Assembly (NCBI GenBank): GCA_002257025.1
Contig: NCHA01000001.1
Coordinates: 1-64,000, forward strand
Source: Sphingobacteriales bacterium 16-39-50
GTDB taxonomy: Bacteria > Bacteroidota > Bacteroidia > Sphingobacteriales > Sphingobacteriaceae
Reading direction: 5' to 3'
DNA length: 64,000 bases
The number at the start of each line of letters is the position of its first letter. Positions within the stretch are counted from its first letter, which is position 1. Positions 44,918-54,411 of the stretch are shown here, one piece after another. The position numbers and the translations under genes are program-made. The notes beneath the pieces are model-generated. The model had not been told where the DNA came from. It saw only the letters and a list, made by a program, of their open reading frames with translations, and ran no database searches.

Positions 44918-46072
44918 ATGAAAAAGGCAATTAAAATTATTCTACTTGTACTTGTTTTGCTTGTCCTGGTGTTTTTTCTATTTGTTCCGCAATATATTGA
45001 CCGTTCAAAAAATAAATCCACTCTGAAAGGCCCATTTGAAAAGATTTCCTGGTATGATTCCATTCCATTTATAGCTGATTTGCATTGCGACGCATTGCTG
45101 TGGAATCGGGACTTAGTCAAGGAGCATACTTATGGACATGTTGATCTTCCACGTATGCAAAAAGGCAATATGGCTTTCCAGGTCTTTACAATTGTGAGTA
45201 AGGTTCCCTCAGGTATAAATATTGAACAGAATGATGATCGTTCAGATCAGATTGGTCTGCTAAGTTTTGCCCAATTGCAGCCCCCCGCCAACTGGTTCAG
45301 TGTTAAAAAAAGAGCAATTTATCAGGCTGATGCATTGCATGATTTTGCTGAAAGGTCTGAAGGAAAGTTCAGAGTAATAAAGAGCAAAGCAGATCTGAAA
45401 ACTTTTCTTTTTGACAGGGCTGTTGACCGGACTCTTAGTTCGGGATTGCTCGGTCTGGAAGGAGCACATTGTCTTGAAAATGATCTTTCTAATCTGAATG
45501 AATTTTATAATGCTGGAATCCGTTATATCGGACTCGCACATTTTTTTGACAATGAATGGGCAGGTTCAGCCCATGGTATGAAGAAAGGCGGATTAACTCC
45601 GAAAGGACATTCTTTACTGAAAAAAATGGAAGAGATGGGTATTGCAGTTGATCTTGCTCATTCCTCCCAAAATACCATTGAAGACGTATTTAAACATTTT
45701 AGTGGAGCTATATTAGTTTCACATACAGGTGTCAGAGGGGTTTGTGATAATCAGCGTAATTTATCTGATGAACAATTAATAAAAATAGGAGAGCGAAATG
45801 GTCTGGTTGGTGTTGGGCTATGGGAAACAGCCGTTTGTGGAACTGATGCAGCCTCAACTGCAAAGACGATCAAATATGTTGCTGATAAGATAGGTGTTGA
45901 GAAGGTGGCATTAGGTTCAGATTGGGATGGGGCTTATGAAATGCATTTTGATGTTACCGGTACCCCCTTGATTGTAGCAGAACTTCTGAAACTTGGGTTT
46001 TCGAGGGATGATATTGAAAAAATATTGGGTGGAAATATCAGGGATTTCTTTCTCAGGAATTTGCCTGATTAA
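44918..46072 (+). CDS. Membrane-anchored dipeptidase, peptidase family M19
   Basis: 384 aa renal-dipeptidase-type zinc enzyme. An N-terminal membrane anchor at about 6-23 is not followed by an obvious cleavage site. Metal residues: H56 and D58 (IADLHCDALLW), Glu in GLEGAHCLEN, His in VDLAHSSQ and SHTGVRG, Asp in LGSDWDG. Family members cleave dipeptides, including those with D-residues. It probably acts at the outer face of the inner membrane. It is not obviously linked to the sugar island. Confidence 0.9.
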   Translation: MKKAIKIILLVLVLLVLVFFLFVPQYIDRSKNKSTLKGPFEKISWYDSIPFIADLHCDALLWNRDLVKEHTYGHVDLPRMQKGNMAFQVFTIVSKVPSGINIEQNDDRSDQIGLLSFAQLQPPANWFSVKKRAIYQADALHDFAERSEGKFRVIKSKADLKTFLFDRAVDRTLSSGLLGLEGAHCLENDLSNLNEFYNAGIRYIGLAHFFDNEWAGSAHGMKKGGLTPKGHSLLKKMEEMGIAVDLAHSSQNTIEDVFKHFSGAILVSHTGVRGVCDNQRNLSDEQLIKIGERNGLVGVGLWETAVCGTDAASTAKTIKYVADKIGVEKVALGSDWDGAYEMHFDVTGTPLIVAELLKLGFSRDDIEKILGGNIRDFFLRNLPD

Positions 46073-46116
46073 TTACCCTGATATTTCCTTAATTTATCTT
46101 CTGATTGTTAATATTT

Positions 46117-46800
46117 CTAATTTCCTGTCTCCATTTCACTTTCAATAATAGTTTTGAACTCATCATTTGTTATATATTGAGGTGTATAAGTCCCGCCAGC
46201 ATTGACTATGTTTTTGTAAAATGACCGCATGTGATTCCGGCTTCCTTTTGCAAGAATGTCAAATACATATCTAATATCCTGATTGTCAATTTTTAAAAGT
46301 GCCATTTTTATATCATAAAGGTCCAAATCTTCAATTGTAGCACCTACTATGTAAGCATTCAATGGGCTTTTATTACCTTCTAAAACCAATTGATTATAGA
46401 GTGTCTGTAAGTTGGTGTTTTTAAAAATACCAACCGTGTTTGAACCAACAGGATCCGGTAAGTCATACTTAGTAAGCAGACTTAAGACCAATGACATGTG
46501 AGAATTTTCACTTTTAGAGATGTTGTCAAAGATTTTTGCACCCCATTTATTATACAGTGTGATGTACACATCCATTGCTAATTTCTCTTCCTCTCTCAAA
46601 AATGCAAGACTATTTAACTCTTCCACACTTAGGCTTTCCTTAGGCAGAATATTTACCTGTGACTGTACATTAACAGTGTTGATATTTTCCGGATTCTTTG
46701 CATTACCGACAGTATTTTCATCTTTTTTACAGGAACCTAAACTAAAAATAATCACTGTCAGAATCATTCCTAAACCTGTGATTTTGAGTTGATTTTTCAT
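46117..46800 (-). CDS. DUF2202 lipoprotein
   Basis: 227 aa, lipobox SLGSC (Cys24). The DUF2202 ferritin-like four-helix domain occupies about 60-225: EEEKLAMDVYITLYNKWG, KSENSHMSLVLSLL, EDLDLYDIKMAL and GSRNHMRSFYKNI carry the Glu and His pattern typical of the family, which suggests a metal site. Function unknown. It is convergent with the dipeptidase and divergent from the lipoprotein at 46878. Confidence 0.87.
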   Translation of the reverse strand: MKNQLKITGLGMILTVIIFSLGSCKKDENTVGNAKNPENINTVNVQSQVNILPKESLSVEELNSLAFLREEEKLAMDVYITLYNKWGAKIFDNISKSENSHMSLVLSLLTKYDLPDPVGSNTVGIFKNTNLQTLYNQLVLEGNKSPLNAYIVGATIEDLDLYDIKMALLKIDNQDIRYVFDILAKGSRNHMRSFYKNIVNAGGTYTPQYITNDEFKTIIESEMETGN

Positions 46801-46877
46801 GATGTAATTTTTAATGGTTATTTATTTAATATAAAAGTAAGGCTATAAAATGTCAGCAATAGTTACATTTGTTACTT

Positions 46878-47270
46878 ATGAAATTTACCTTTCCAGTACT
46901 TATATTTTGCATTCTGCTTTGTTCATCCTGTTCTTTTGAAGTAGAGAAAATTGACCTTTTAGGCAGATGGAACTATGTAAAAGTAGTTAATGCAGATCCT
47001 GAGGATATTACAAGTGATGAGGAGCTTAAACAGGCTTCTCCGGCAATAATCTTTACCGAAACCAATGATCTTATCATTGAATGGGGTGACAAACAACTGT
47101 CAAAGGGTAAATACAAACTAGACGGTAAAATGATCAGGTATACTGAATCTTTAGAGGGGGGGAGAACGAGAGAATTCCCGTTTTTGATCAGTAAACTAAG
47201 TGATACTGAACTGGTGTTTCAGACTATGGAAAAGAATTATAGCCGGGTTACAGCAATAAAACAACACTGA
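46878..47270 (+). CDS. Small lipocalin-like lipoprotein
   Basis: 130 aa from the ATG at 46878 (a TTG 9 bases earlier is less likely). The leader ends LLCSSC, then LLGRWNYVKV opens a short barrel with alternating strands (AIIFTETNDLIIEWGDKQ, KGKYKLDGKMIRYTES), like the lipocalin-like domains common in Bacteroidota. No function is indicated. Confidence 0.75.
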   Translation: MKFTFPVLIFCILLCSSCSFEVEKIDLLGRWNYVKVVNADPEDITSDEELKQASPAIIFTETNDLIIEWGDKQLSKGKYKLDGKMIRYTESLEGGRTREFPFLISKLSDTELVFQTMEKNYSRVTAIKQH

Positions 47271-47273
47271 TTA

Positions 47274-47304
47274 ACGCAGACAGGGTTTTAAACCCTGTCT
47301 GCGT
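47274..47304. terminator. Bidirectional terminator between convergent genes
   Basis: A perfect 14-bp stem ACGCAGACAGGGTT / AACCCTGTCTGCGT with loop TTA. It serves the + strand lipoprotein gene and, read from the other side, yidC. Confidence 0.88.
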
Positions 47305-47313
47305 TCTATATTA

Positions 47314-49188
47314 TTATTTTAATTTCTTTTTGGATCCTTTATCTTCAACAGCACCTTTGGTTTTTGCAGCTTGCTGTTGCCTCATATAATCTTCCATTCT
47401 TTTCTGGAATCCAGAAGTTTTCTTTTCTGAAGCAGGTTTCTTTTTATTTTCCTGGATCTGGGCATGTATCTTATTATCATCAACAAACATTCTGATAATA
47501 TATTGCTGAGCAAATGTCATCAGGTTGGCAAGGAAATAGTAATAGTTCAAACCGGATGGGAAGCTGTTAAGTACCCCAAAGAAAATGATTGGTGTGATAT
47601 AACCAATATATTTCATTTGTCCCGTTGCACCCGAAACCTGGTTATTGAAATAGGTGTAGATCAATGTAGAAATAGTCATCAAAATACACATCAAACTGAT
47701 ATGGTTTCCCAGAAATGGCACTTCAAATCCTAACTTAAAGAAAGCATCATAGGTTGAAAGATCTTCCATCCATAGAAAGCTTTGCTGACGCAATTCAAAT
47801 AAGTTCGGGAAGAAGAAGAAGAAAGCCATAATTATTGGAAGCTGTAACAGCATTGGCAAACAACCTCCAAGCGGATTTACACCAGCTTTTTTGTATAGCT
47901 TTAAATATTCCTGTTGTAGCAGGGTAGGGTTATCTTCGCCAACTTTACCCTTGATCTCATCCATCTCAGGTTTTAGAATACGCATCTTCGCCATTGACAG
48001 GTAAGACTTGTAAGTAAGAGGCAATAAAACCATTTTAAGAAGAATGGTCAGAACAAGAATAATAAGTCCGTAGCCCCATCCAAATCCCTCAAGGAAGTTA
48101 AACACAGGTAATACCACCCATCTGTTAATATACTTTAATGGCCAGTAACCCAGGTCTATTTGTTTTTCGATATCAAAGCCTTGCTTTTCGAGAATGTTTA
48201 ACTGATTTGGGCCAAAATAGAATTCCATTGGAAAGGAACTGGTTTCCTGTCGCTGGAAAGGTATTTGCATTTTGGCTGCAAAACTTTTTACAGTACCCGC
48301 ATCCGGACTTGTATTTACGGTTAATTCTCCACTATCAAAGCTGTTTTTAGCGATAAGTACATTTGAAAAGAAATGTTGCTTGAAGGAGAACCATTTGATC
48401 TTTCCTTCGTTCAAAGCTTTTGTTTCTGATTCTGAAAGGCTTAAATTATCAATACTCTCATCACCCTGTTTATAATAGGCACTTGAATATTTTTGTTCCC
48501 CTGGCAGATCTTTTTCCTTTTGTTTAAGGACAGATTCCCAATTTAGTGTAATGTGTTGTTGGGTAGGTGCAACCACGTCCTGCATACCTGTAGTTGCAAT
48601 CGTCAGTCCTACATTGTAACTCTCACCCTTCAGACTATAAATATAGTCTATGTATTTTCCTGCAGAATGAGTTAACCTCATCGTCAATGAGGAGGAATCA
48701 GATTTAGCAACACTTAATGATTTACCTGAAGGAACGAAATAAAGATCGTTGGTATTAATATTTTGTCCTGCAGAGCCAAAGATCAAACCGAACTTATTTC
48801 CTTCACCTTCGAACATAATCAAAGGCTCCTGAGTATAGGTTTTAAAATTCTTTAACTGAACGGATGAAATTCTGCCACCTCTCGGATCGATTCTAACCTT
48901 CAGAAATTCATTTTCAAGGATAACAGGTTCATTGCTTCCTGACTGTGCCGCTCCGAACGGACCGGATTTTATTAGCGTTGAATCAATAGCTGCTGCTGCA
49001 ACAGCTTTGGCTGTATCAGGCAAAGGAATTGAAGGCGCAGCTTTAGTTTTAGTTACCCTTGCTAGTGAATCCTGAGTTTGTTTGGCTTTTTCTCTTTTGA
49101 TATCTTCATCAGAGGGTTGCATCAGATAAGTTGACCCAACTAATATGATTAATATCAAAAAGAGTCCTGTGAAAGTATTTCTATCCAT
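47314..49188 (-). CDS. yidC: Membrane protein insertase YidC
   Basis: 624 aa inner-membrane insertase/foldase. One N-terminal anchor (about 6-23), a large periplasmic beta-supersandwich domain to about 355, then the five-helix conserved core (FGWGYGLIILVLTILLKMVL, NPLGGCLPMLLQLPIIMAFF, YYFLANLMTFAQQYIIRMF) and a Lys-rich tail (KTSGFQKRMEDYMRQQQ onward), which in Bacteroidota helps ribosome contact. It is 29 bases downstream of pyrG on the same strand. Confidence 0.97.
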   Translation of the reverse strand: MDRNTFTGLFLILIILVGSTYLMQPSDEDIKREKAKQTQDSLARVTKTKAAPSIPLPDTAKAVAAAAIDSTLIKSGPFGAAQSGSNEPVILENEFLKVRIDPRGGRISSVQLKNFKTYTQEPLIMFEGEGNKFGLIFGSAGQNINTNDLYFVPSGKSLSVAKSDSSSLTMRLTHSAGKYIDYIYSLKGESYNVGLTIATTGMQDVVAPTQQHITLNWESVLKQKEKDLPGEQKYSSAYYKQGDESIDNLSLSESETKALNEGKIKWFSFKQHFFSNVLIAKNSFDSGELTVNTSPDAGTVKSFAAKMQIPFQRQETSSFPMEFYFGPNQLNILEKQGFDIEKQIDLGYWPLKYINRWVVLPVFNFLEGFGWGYGLIILVLTILLKMVLLPLTYKSYLSMAKMRILKPEMDEIKGKVGEDNPTLLQQEYLKLYKKAGVNPLGGCLPMLLQLPIIMAFFFFFPNLFELRQQSFLWMEDLSTYDAFFKLGFEVPFLGNHISLMCILMTISTLIYTYFNNQVSGATGQMKYIGYITPIIFFGVLNSFPSGLNYYYFLANLMTFAQQYIIRMFVDDNKIHAQIQENKKKPASEKKTSGFQKRMEDYMRQQQAAKTKGAVEDKGSKKKLK

Positions 49189-49217
49189 TATTTTTTAGGC
49201 TTTATTGCTAAAATGCT

Positions 49218-50828
49218 TTACTTCTTTTTCGAGTAGCTTAAAGCGGCGGCGACAAAGTTAACAAAAAGTGGATGAGGATTATCAACAGTTGATTTTAATT
49301 CAGGGTGAAATTGCCCACCAATAAAAAATGGATGATCTTTTAATTCTACTATTTCTACCAGATTGTTCTCAGGATTGATACCTGATGCAATCATTCCTGC
49401 TTTTTCAAATTGCTGTAAATAGGAATTGTTGAACTCGTAACGATGACGGTGACGTTCGGTAATACGGTTCTTTCCGTAAATAGCAGCTGATTTGCTTCCC
49501 TTTTTCAGATCGCATGTATAGGATCCCAGGCGCATTGTCCCGCCCTTATTTTTAATCTTTTTCTGCTCTTCCATCATCGAGATTACCGGATCTTTCGTAT
49601 TCTCGTTCATCTCAATACTATGCGCTTCCTTAAGTCCCAGAACATTACGGGCAAATTCAATGACAGCACATTGCATACCCAGACAGATTCCAAAGAAAGG
49701 AATTTGATGCTCTCTAACGTATTTGATGGCTTCAATTTTACCTTCAATCCCACGGCTTCCAAATCCGGGAGCAACCAAAACTCCATCAAGTCCCTTTAGT
49801 TTTTCAGCAACATTTTCAGCGCTGATATTTTCAGAGTGTATTGACTTCACTCTGACTTTACATTCATTTTTTGCACCAGCATGAATAAATGCTTCGGTTA
49901 TCGATTTATAGGCATCAGGAAGTTCAACATATTTTCCTACCAACCCGATATTGATTTCAGCAGTCGGATTTTTAAGCCGGCCCAGGAAATCTTTCCAGTT
50001 TTCCAGATCGGGTTCGTTTTTATTAGGAAGCTTTAATTTGCTCAGAACGGTTTTGTCAAGCTGCTCTTTCAGCATCAATAATGGTACATCATAAATGGTA
50101 GATGCATCGATCGACTCAATCACCGCATTAATGTTTACATTACAGAAAAGCGCAATTTTCTTTCTTAGCTCCTGTGGAATATGATGTTCGGTACGGCAAA
50201 CTAATATGTCAGGCTGGATTCCATATTCAAGTAACATCTTAACTGAGTGCTGGGTGGGCTTAGTTTTTAACTCACCTGCAGCGGCCAGGTATGGAATTAG
50301 TGTTAGGTGGATGACCAAAGAATTACTCGAACCAAGTTCCCAGCGTAATTGGCGCACAGCCTCAATGAAAGGGAGCGACTCGATATCGCCAACAGTTCCA
50401 CCCAATTCGGTAATTACGATATCATAATCACCTGTTTCGCCCAATATTTTCATATTGCGTTTGATTTCATCGGTGATGTGAGGAACTACCTGTACAGTTT
50501 TACCCAGATATGCTCCTTCACGTTCCTTATTGATCACGTTCTGGTAAATTCTCCCAGTGGTAATATTATTAGCCTTTGAAGTTGGAACATTCAGAAAACG
50601 CTCATAATGACCCAGATCAAGATCTGTTTCAGCACCATCTTCAGTAACATAACATTCGCCATGTTCATAAGGGTTTAAAGTTCCCGGATCGATATTGATA
50701 TAAGGATCGAACTTTTGGATGGTTACCCGGTAACCTCTTGATTGAAGAAGTTTAGCCAGAGAAGCGGAAATAATACCTTTTCCTAACGACGAAGTAACGC
50801 CGCCCGTAACAAAAATGTATTTGGTCAT
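49218..50828 (-). CDS. pyrG: CTP synthase
   Basis: 536 aa, converts UTP to CTP using glutamine or ammonia. The synthetase domain starts [18 protein letters not shown] with the P-loop-like motif, and [20 protein letters not shown] is the CTP/UTP and Mg region. The C-terminal glutamine amidotransferase has the nucleophile in [15 protein letters not shown] and the late His/Glu in [10 protein letters not shown]. Full length. A likely operon with yidC. Confidence 0.98.
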   Translation of the reverse strand: MTKYIFVTGGVTSSLGKGIISASLAKLLQSRGYRVTIQKFDPYINIDPGTLNPYEHGECYVTEDGAETDLDLGHYERFLNVPTSKANNITTGRIYQNVINKEREGAYLGKTVQVVPHITDEIKRNMKILGETGDYDIVITELGGTVGDIESLPFIEAVRQLRWELGSSNSLVIHLTLIPYLAAAGELKTKPTQHSVKMLLEYGIQPDILVCRTEHHIPQELRKKIALFCNVNINAVIESIDASTIYDVPLLMLKEQLDKTVLSKLKLPNKNEPDLENWKDFLGRLKNPTAEINIGLVGKYVELPDAYKSITEAFIHAGAKNECKVRVKSIHSENISAENVAEKLKGLDGVLVAPGFGSRGIEGKIEAIKYVREHQIPFFGICLGMQCAVIEFARNVLGLKEAHSIEMNENTKDPVISMMEEQKKIKNKGGTMRLGSYTCDLKKGSKSAAIYGKNRITERHRHRYEFNNSYLQQFEKAGMIASGINPENNLVEIVELKDHPFFIGGQFHPELKSTVDNPHPLFVNFVAAALSYSKKK

Positions 50829-50989
50829 GATATCTGAAGGATTTGCTAAGAATGCTTTATTATTTGATTGGTTTTAACCTTGTCTCAGCTAATAAAAAAC
50901 ATCGTTTTGTACGGGATTCAAAAGTAGGATATTTTTTGATAATTATGTTATTTGTTGAGAAATTGGGTGGTGTTAATAAGTGGATTTAA

Positions 50990-51121
50990 TTGACAGTTGA
51001 TAGTTGACAGTTGATAATTAAGAGAGATTGTCGTAAAATAAAACTATCCCTTTTCCAATATCCATGTCAACTGTCAACTGTCAACTGTCAACTGTCCATT
51101 GTCCATTGTCAACTGTCAATT
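50990..51121. repeat. Inverted pair of TTGACAG heptamer arrays
   Basis: Arm 1 (50990-51017) is TTGACAG/TTGATAG repeated four times. Arm 2 (about 51064-51121) is its complement CTGTCAA/CTGTCCA repeated about eight times. The arrays can form a long hairpin between pyrG and the divergent helicase gene. The same heptamer appears as a single array at 18173. Confidence 0.7.
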
Positions 51122-51164
51122 CTTTTCCCTATTTTTACATTTATTTAAATATTAATATTTCATC

Positions 51165-52394
51165 TTGACATTCAGCGATTTCAATTTTGATCCTCAACTA
51201 CTTGAAGGACTTCAAAGTATGGGTTACGTTAAACCCACCCCAATTCAATCCCAGGCAATTCCACTTATCCTCGATCATAAAGATCTTATCGCTTGTGCTC
51301 AAACCGGTACCGGTAAAACTGCATCTTATCTCTTACCAGTTCTGCAGCATATCAGCATCTCTGAAAAGAAATATACCAAAGCATTGATTCTGGCTCCGAC
51401 AAGGGAGCTGGCACAGCAAATAGATCAGCAGGTTGAAGGCCTGGCCTATTTTGCAGGTATCAGTTCCATAGCCGTATATGGCGGGGGAGATGGTATGATC
51501 TATGAACAGCAGCGCCGGGCAATGATGGATGGGGTTGATATTGTGATTGCTACCCCCGGACGATTAATTGCCCACCTGGCATCGGGTGTAATTAAGCTGG
51601 ATCATCTTCAGTATTTGGTTTTGGATGAAGCCGATCGCATGCTTGATATGGGATTCTATGAAGATATTTTAAGAATCATCAGTAATTTGCCTAAAGAAAG
51701 ACAGACCCTGCTTTTCTCGGCTACGATGCCTCCAAAGATCAGAACACTTGCAAATACGATATTAAAGAACCCTGAGCAGATCAATATTGCATTATCACAA
51801 CCTGCTGCTGGTATTTCCCAACAGGTTTACATGGTTTATGATAGTCAAAAGATAAAACTGATCAGCACCTTGCTGAAAGGCGGAGAATATAAAAGTGTCC
51901 TTATTTTTTGTTCGAGGAAGGAAACAGTTAAGGACCTTAACAGAACCCTTAGAAAAGAGGGAATAAAGTCAGAAGCTTTCCATTCTGATCTGGAGCAGGA
52001 ACAACGTGAAACAGTCTTGAGAGCCTTTAAAAGCAGGACATTGCCTGTAATTATAGGTACAGATGTATTGAGCCGTGGAATAGATGTAGAAGGAATCAGC
52101 CTGGTCATAAATTTCGATGTTCCACCTGATCCTGAAGATTATATTCACCGGATTGGCAGAACGGCCAGAGCAGAAACAACGGGTACTGCCATAACATTTG
52201 TGAACGAAAAAGACCAGCGCAAATTTTCCTTCATTGAAAACCTGATTGGCCGGGAAATACCAAGAATGACTTTACCTGAAGAATTAGGGGAAGGACCTGT
52301 CTATAGTCCGGGAATGAAGAGACCATCGGGTGGAGGTAATCGCCGCAACGATAGAAATAAAAAAAAGGTGTGGGTTAACAGAAAACAGGCTTAA
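51165..52394 (+). CDS. DEAD-box RNA helicase (RhlE/DeaD-like)
   Basis: 409 aa with every canonical motif: Q motif (TPIQSQ), Walker A AQTGTGKT (K51), PTRELAQQ, TPGR, DEAD at 154-157, SAT, and HRIGRTAR. The basic C-terminal tail (RRNDRNKKKVWVNRKQ) should bind RNA. The start is TTG at 51165; no in-frame ATG lies nearby and MTFSDFNFDPQLLEGL is the expected N-terminus. Cytoplasmic RNA remodelling. Confidence 0.95.
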   Translation: MTFSDFNFDPQLLEGLQSMGYVKPTPIQSQAIPLILDHKDLIACAQTGTGKTASYLLPVLQHISISEKKYTKALILAPTRELAQQIDQQVEGLAYFAGISSIAVYGGGDGMIYEQQRRAMMDGVDIVIATPGRLIAHLASGVIKLDHLQYLVLDEADRMLDMGFYEDILRIISNLPKERQTLLFSATMPPKIRTLANTILKNPEQINIALSQPAAGISQQVYMVYDSQKIKLISTLLKGGEYKSVLIFCSRKETVKDLNRTLRKEGIKSEAFHSDLEQEQRETVLRAFKSRTLPVIIGTDVLSRGIDVEGISLVINFDVPPDPEDYIHRIGRTARAETTGTAITFVNEKDQRKFSFIENLIGREIPRMTLPEELGEGPVYSPGMKRPSGGGNRRNDRNKKKVWVNRKQA

Positions 52395-52463
52395 TTAAAG
52401 GTTTTTTAGGATTTGTTATTTTAACCGGGATTCTGCTTATTTTTATTATAAATATTTCTTGTG

Positions 52464-53333
52464 ATGTATATTCTGGACAACGAATTTTTGTCGGTAGGTA
52501 TCCAGCATAAAGGAGCTGAATTAAGTTCCCTTTTCAATAAAATAAATGGTCTGGAATACTTGTGGCAGGCTGAACCACCAGTCTGGGCATTCCATGCACC
52601 CAACCTGTTTCCTGTAGTCGGAAACTGTATAAATAATCAGATACAGATTGGCGGAATAAAATATCCAATGCAAAGACATGGCTTTGCACGGCATTCCCAA
52701 TTTGTTTTAACTGAGAGTTCGGCTAATCATGCAGTTTTTACTCTGGATTATTCCAACAACACTTTAGCTGTTTATCCATATAAATTTTCATTCCAGGTAT
52801 CGTATCGTTTAGAGGATACCGAGATTACTATTATTTACAAGTTGATTAATAAGGATGATAAACCTATCTTCTTTTCCATTGGTGCACATCCCGCTTTCAA
52901 TATTCCATTTTCTAAAGATGGAGCATACGATGATTATTACATTGAATTTGATCAGGATGAAGTATTAGTCAAACACCTTTTTAATGATTCTGGTTTTTTT
53001 ACAGGTGAAACAGAACAAGTCTATCTCGAAAATAGGAGACTGAACCTTAGCAAAGATTTATTCAGGGATGGAGCGCTCGTATTCAAGGAGCTCATTTCTA
53101 AAGAAGTACTGATCAGAAATCATCAATCACCAAATTTTGTATCTGTTTCCTACGAAGAGTTCAATTCATTAGGGATATGGGCAGCTCCTGATGCACCATT
53201 CGTTTGCATTGAACCCTGGCTGGGATATGCTGATAATGCAGGAGAACTGAAAGAGTTCTCAGAAAAGGATGGGATTCAAAAACTGGAAACTTCTAAAGTT
53301 TTTGAATGTAGTTTTACAATTGGGATAAATTAG
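52464..53333 (+). CDS. Aldose 1-epimerase-family protein
   Basis: 289 aa galactose-mutarotase-like beta-sandwich enzyme, of the LacX/YeaD-like subgroup. The catalytic-type His is in FFSIGAHPAFNIPF; QRHGFARHSQF carries another conserved His, and the C-terminal Glu is in FVCIEPWLG. ATG 52464 is used; the GTG just before it is also possible. It may interconvert anomers of free or phosphorylated hexoses. No tie to the island is visible. Confidence 0.9.
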   Translation: MYILDNEFLSVGIQHKGAELSSLFNKINGLEYLWQAEPPVWAFHAPNLFPVVGNCINNQIQIGGIKYPMQRHGFARHSQFVLTESSANHAVFTLDYSNNTLAVYPYKFSFQVSYRLEDTEITIIYKLINKDDKPIFFSIGAHPAFNIPFSKDGAYDDYYIEFDQDEVLVKHLFNDSGFFTGETEQVYLENRRLNLSKDLFRDGALVFKELISKEVLIRNHQSPNFVSVSYEEFNSLGIWAAPDAPFVCIEPWLGYADNAGELKEFSEKDGIQKLETSKVFECSFTIGIN

Positions 53334-53339
53334 GTGTTA

Positions 53340-53880
53340 GTGGAGGTTCTCGCTTTCGCGAGATCCGATAGCTATCGGATGACAAGTATTGTTTTGGGAG
53401 TAAGGAGATTCCAGCCTTCGCTGATCCGAATTGCAAGATGTGTTAGTGGAGGTTCTGGCTTTCGTGGCTGTTGCTCAACTCGAAGCTAAAATTTTCTAAT
53501 TGTTAATCCTTTAACTTAACCCACTGAGAGTTGAATATTAAAGAGTTCAGTAGAAAGTTTTTGCAAATATTAAATTCTAATGAGCTCAAATCTTTTTGAA
53601 ATCACCTTTTATTAAGCTACTTGAGTTGAGCAACAGCCACTTTCGCGAGAATGACAATTATTGTTTGTGGGTGAGGAGATTCCAGCCTTCGCTGGAATCG
53701 AAATGCTGAAACCGATAATAAATGCTGTGGAGCTTTTAATGATTTTTTGTCTTTTTAAATGCCCCGCAAGGGTACTGAAAAAATAAGTAGATAACCTAAT
53801 CCGATTCCAGCGCAGGCTGGAATCTCCTTATTAACCAAAAATTTTGTCATTCCAGCGAAAGCTGGAACCTCCCAACTCTT
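53340..53880. repeat. Cluster of GATTCCAGC-type palindromic repeats
   Basis: Versions of GGAGATTCCAGCCTTCGCTG and its complement lie at about 53404, 53683, 53803 and 53850; ATCCGATAGCTATCGGAT at 53363-53380 is a perfect 18-bp palindrome. One unit is interrupted by the MITE-like insertion at 53465-53639. From about 53890 to 54411 further GC-rich palindromes occur (TGCCGGAGGAAGTAGCTTCCGGC near 54012), plus a GGTTGGTGTTATCACC element at about 54298. The whole 1078-base gap holds no gene. Confidence 0.65.
53465..53639. mobile_element. MITE-like insertion with perfect 17-bp inverted ends
   Basis: Ends TGGCTGTTGCTCAACTC (53465-53481) and GAGTTGAGCAACAGCCA (53623-53639) are exact inverted repeats. 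CTTTCG flanks both sides (53459-53464 and 53640-53645), a 6-bp target duplication. It is 175 bp with no coding capacity, and removing it restores a continuous palindromic repeat. Probably mobilised by a transposase encoded elsewhere. Confidence 0.85.
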
Positions 53881-54411
53881 AAATAATGACATAGAGCGCA
53901 CTCGTATCGCGTGTGTTTTGTTGATTTAATTCATGAAACGTAGGGGAGGTGCGCAACAGCATCCGGGCTGCCCCATCCCTATGAAACACAGCTCCGGGTA
54001 AAATAAACCTTGCCGGAGGAAGTAGCTTCCGGCTATTCGAAATTTCAAATACAATGTTATTTCCTGCCGGAACTACTCCGGAGGAAAGGGCTGAACTAGC
54101 CTATAGCTTACAGGTATTGGTTTCCTAAATCCAATTATTTCGCTCCAAAGCCTTATCTGAATAATTTTAACCCTGTCTTTTAATCTTCCTTAAATCAAGA
54201 TAATTTTATTCAAAATATAAATCCTCAAAAACCTTCAAGGTATTCCGCTGGTTTTGAAACTAATTAATCTGAACAATCTTATTCCTTTTCCCTATGGTTG
54301 GTGTTATCACCGACCAATGATATGATCGTGCTTGGTAAAGGAGAACACCGCCCAGAGGGGAAACTAATATATAAAGCTGTTTATGAAACTAATCTCTAAA
54401 TTTTGCTAATC

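Noticed and set aside
53334..54411. Missed gene in the 1 kb gap
   Set aside because: All six frames are broken by stops, and the sequence is made of palindromic repeats and a MITE-like insertion.
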